A program made the translations under genes and the position numbers. Below the pieces are notes generated by a model that saw only the letters and a program-made list of their open reading frames with translations, did no database searches and was not told the origin of the DNA. A stretch of 64,000 nucleotides of DNA from Mesostigma viride (Eukaryota > Streptophyta > Mesostigmatophyceae > Mesostigmatales > Mesostigmataceae): positions 3,484,420 through 3,548,419 of the forward strand of contig RPFO01000076.1 in the NCBI GenBank assembly GCA_009746045.1. Reading direction: 5' to 3'. Positions within the stretch are counted from its first letter, which is position 1, and each line of letters starts with the position of its first letter. Positions 61,977-64,000 of the stretch are shown here, one piece after another.

Positions 61977-62799
61977 ATGGGTCTGCATGTGAGCTTGAAC
62001 GATCAGGGGAAGGCTTGGCTTCACTCCGTTTCCCTTGAGGGGAGCGTGGGGTCCGCATTCCTGCGCGCCCTCCCCATGAGCCCTTTGTTCACACTGGTTC
62101 CGGCCCTTTACGCCATCGCTCTCCGCCACCAGCTCTTTGCCCCGCAACCTCTCATCACGGCGGGTGCGTCCTGCGGCAGCTGCGGGCTTGCTCTGGATAC
62201 TACTGGGACGCACTACATCGCGTGCATGGGTGGCCAGCAGAACCAGAACTGGTTCCTCTATCTCCATACCGCTCTCCTCCGGGTGGTGTGTGCCATGGTT
62301 GATGGTTCGGTCGGTCTTTCCCCACTCCACCATTAAGTGCGAGGACGCGGATGGGGCCGCCCTCTACTCACCCAACCACTGCCCCGACATTACCGTGCTT
62401 GACTACGACGGGCAGGGTTGCCACCTGCTCATCGATGTCTCCGTGGCTCGGCCGCGTTCCGGTCGCCACATCCTCCGGGCGGCTGTGGATGCCGGCGCTG
62501 CTGCCGCTGTGGCTGAGCGCGACAAGTTTGCCTCCTACGGCAATGTGGGGCCCCACCGGGTCATCCCCTTTGTCCTTGAGGAGTTCGGGGCCATGGGCCC
62601 CAAGACAGCGGAGTTTTTCCACGAGTGCTGCCAGCGCCGTGAAGACCGCCTCGACCTCGAGGGTCAGACCGCCCCGTGGTCGGCCCGCACGTGGTCCTCG
62701 TATTGGCGGCAGCGTCTGTCACTCGCCCTCACTCGCACCGTGGCTGATGTGTTATTCCGCCGCACCCGGGCCGACTTTGTCGCGACCCATGCGGTCTAG
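61977..62799 (+). pseudogene. diverged LINE RLE-domain copy C with one frameshift
   Basis: WLHSVSLEGSVGSAFLRALP opens the homology; CGSCGLALDTTGTHYIACMG is the zinc site. A 7-bp duplication near 62300 (ATGGTTGATGGTTCGG) shifts the frame from 61977-62336 to 62137-62799, which continues VFPHSTIKCEDADGAALYSP, CPDITVLDYDGQGCHLLIDV and EEFGAMGPKTAEFFHECCQR. Its 3' sequence after the stop differs from copies A and B. Several substitutions per line suggest an older subfamily. Confidence 0.7.
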
Positions 62800-62975
62800 A
62801 TTCCTTCCAGGCCTGCATGGTGGGCCGGCAGCGCTGTTGCTGCGTGTAGTTTTGTGATGTATAGTTAGTTGTACCTTGTGCCGCTGGCGTGATCCTTGGA
62901 TGTCTGTGTCAGATTACTATTAATTTCTTCAGGGTTATTCTCCCAGTTCTCGGGTTTTTCCTTATGTTGCATGCC
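62800..62975 (+). other. 3' sequence of LINE copy C
   Basis: GC-to-AT transition after the stop codon, without an ORF; ends where the right arm of the inverted repeat begins. Confidence 0.4.
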
Positions 62976-63004
62976 TATCTCACCTCCGTAATCTATCATT
63001 CTCA

Positions 63005-64000
63005 ATGAATATATATTATAATAATATAATTACTTACAGCAGAGTGAAATCACTCAAACCAAAGCAAACGCCCAGCTATAAACCTCTATACAGAGCCATG
63101 TCAAATCTCTATACTACGATAAGACCAATGGAAACTCCTAACGGGAGGAACCTAATAGCCCTGCTGCACCGCAAAATCAGCCCGCGTACGGCGGAGCATG
63201 ATGTCAGCCATGGCCCGAGTCAGCGCCACCGACAAGCGCTGACGCCAATATGACGTCCAGGTCCGCGCCGACCATGAGGCCCGCTGGCCCTCCAGGTCCA
63301 GCCGGTCCTCCCGGAGCCGGCAACACTCCTTGAAGAAGGCGGAGGTCAGGGGCCCCATGGCCCCAAACTCCTCCAGGACAAAGGGCACCATGCACACGAT
63401 GGTGCCCGACGTCGCCGTAGGCCAGGAGCTTGGCCCGCTCCGCCCGGTCCGCCGTGTAACCTGCCGTGAGGGAGGCCCCAGCCACGTGGCTAAGAGCCAA
63501 GGGCCGCGCCACCGAAACGTCGATAAGCAGATGCCGGCCACCCCCCTCAAAGTCCAGCACCACGATGTCAGGCCGGTGGTTGGGGGAATAGAAGAAGGCA
63601 GCGCCATCCGCATCCTCGGACCGGATGTTCGCGTGGGGGAAAACCGACCGAATCATGGCGAGCACCACCGTCAGGAGGACAGTGTGCAAATACAAATACC
63701 AATTCTGATTCTGTTGGCCCCCCATGCAGGCAAGGTAGTGAGTCCCCGTGGGATCCAGCGGCTGCCCACAGCTACCACAAGGCCGCCCGGCCGGAACAAG
63801 AGGCTGCGGGGCAAATAGCTGGTGCCGGAGCGCCACCGAGTAGTGGCTGGGAGCCAAGGCGAATGGGGGGGCCATGGGAAGAGCACGAAGGTACGCCGAG
63901 CCCACACTCCGCAAGGAAAGCGAGAACAGCCACGCACGTCCCTGGGCGTTGAGGTCCGCGAAAAGAGCAATCCAATCAGCCGTGTGCAGAATACCCGCGT
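63005..64000 (-). pseudogene. LINE RLE-domain copy B, runs off the window
   Basis: Minus-strand copy with its 3' tail at 63005-63080 and stop near 63152. Coding homology continues to the window edge: from 64000 it reads AGILHTADWIALFADLNAQG and RAWLFSLSLRSVGSAYLRAL, upstream of where copy A is truncated. A 4-bp insertion (near 63390) shifts the frame between the nuclease motif and the C-terminus. More of this element, possibly the RT, should lie beyond 64000. Confidence 0.75.

Larger units (their letters stand above)
61020..63893. repeat. large inverted repeat, ~0.91-kb arms, ~1.04-kb spacer
   Basis: 61020-61931 and 62976-63893 are near-identical reverse complements. They include the RLE coding part, the 3' tail and a further 'gagaatgatagattacggaggtgagata' flank. 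Differences include a 4-bp insertion near 63390 and one extra codon near 63590 in the right arm. The spacer holds a diverged copy in the left-arm orientation. Confidence 0.85.

Overview
This is a repeat-dominated nuclear window from a eukaryote. Genes carry GT-AG introns, there are no bacterial-style operons, and the mobile elements are eukaryotic (LINEs, an LTR retrotransposon, piggyBac). The one clear host gene encodes a plant-like uracil phosphoribosyltransferase whose N-terminus looks like an organelle-targeting leader. That, the GC-rich coding sequence and the expanded simple repeats suggest a large-genome green alga. I cannot name the species.

Layout. 1-3.5 kb: mostly non-coding, one decayed LINE end (zf-RVT remnant) and small inverted repeats. 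3.77-4.18 kb: 5'-truncated LINE end with a restriction-like endonuclease (RLE) domain. 4.85-10.19 kb (minus): large DDE-transposase-like gene interrupted by a ~1.9-kb array of 104-bp units. 10.2-11.2 kb: two tandem-repeat blocks. 11.37-13.7 kb (plus): Cys/His-rich, glutamine-rich protein gene, frame-broken at a G8 run. 14.2-15.3 kb (minus): two small AT-richer ORFs, one with a viroplasmin/RNase H1 N-terminal-type (Caulimo_VI) domain. 16.7-18.3 kb (minus): decayed LINE.

19.0-34.3 kb (minus): a complete 12-exon uracil phosphoribosyltransferase gene. I assembled it exon by exon from splice sites: 903 bp, 300 codons plus stop, every junction phase-consistent. Its introns hold most of the spectacular repeats here: a 7-bp array (intron 11), a 91-bp near-perfect palindrome (intron 8), G-rich arrays (intron 7), a 4.7-kb array of 73/74-bp units (intron 5) and a 38-bp array (intron 3). 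Each intron-5 unit contains a copy of the last 20 nt of exon 5 plus its 5' splice site.

34.8-35.8 kb: non-autonomous DNA transposon with pogo/Tigger-like ends, just upstream of that gene. 37.4-39.3 kb: 28-bp, AAAC and C-rich microsatellites. 39.35-43.1 kb (plus): a 1.26-kb-codon open exon of an unrecognised low-complexity protein. 44.5-46.5 kb: two head-to-tail truncated LINEs. 48.1-57.3 kb: a decayed LINE split by a complete 7.6-kb copia-like LTR retrotransposon with an unusual order (integrase, then protease-like, then reverse transcriptase). 57.6-60.05 kb: piggyBac transposase gene. 60.8-64 kb: nested and inverted LINE/RLE copies running off the window end.

Several mobile-element frame breaks fall in or near runs of G or C, so some may be sequencing errors rather than decay. 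No rRNA gene, convincing tRNA gene or CRISPR array was seen.
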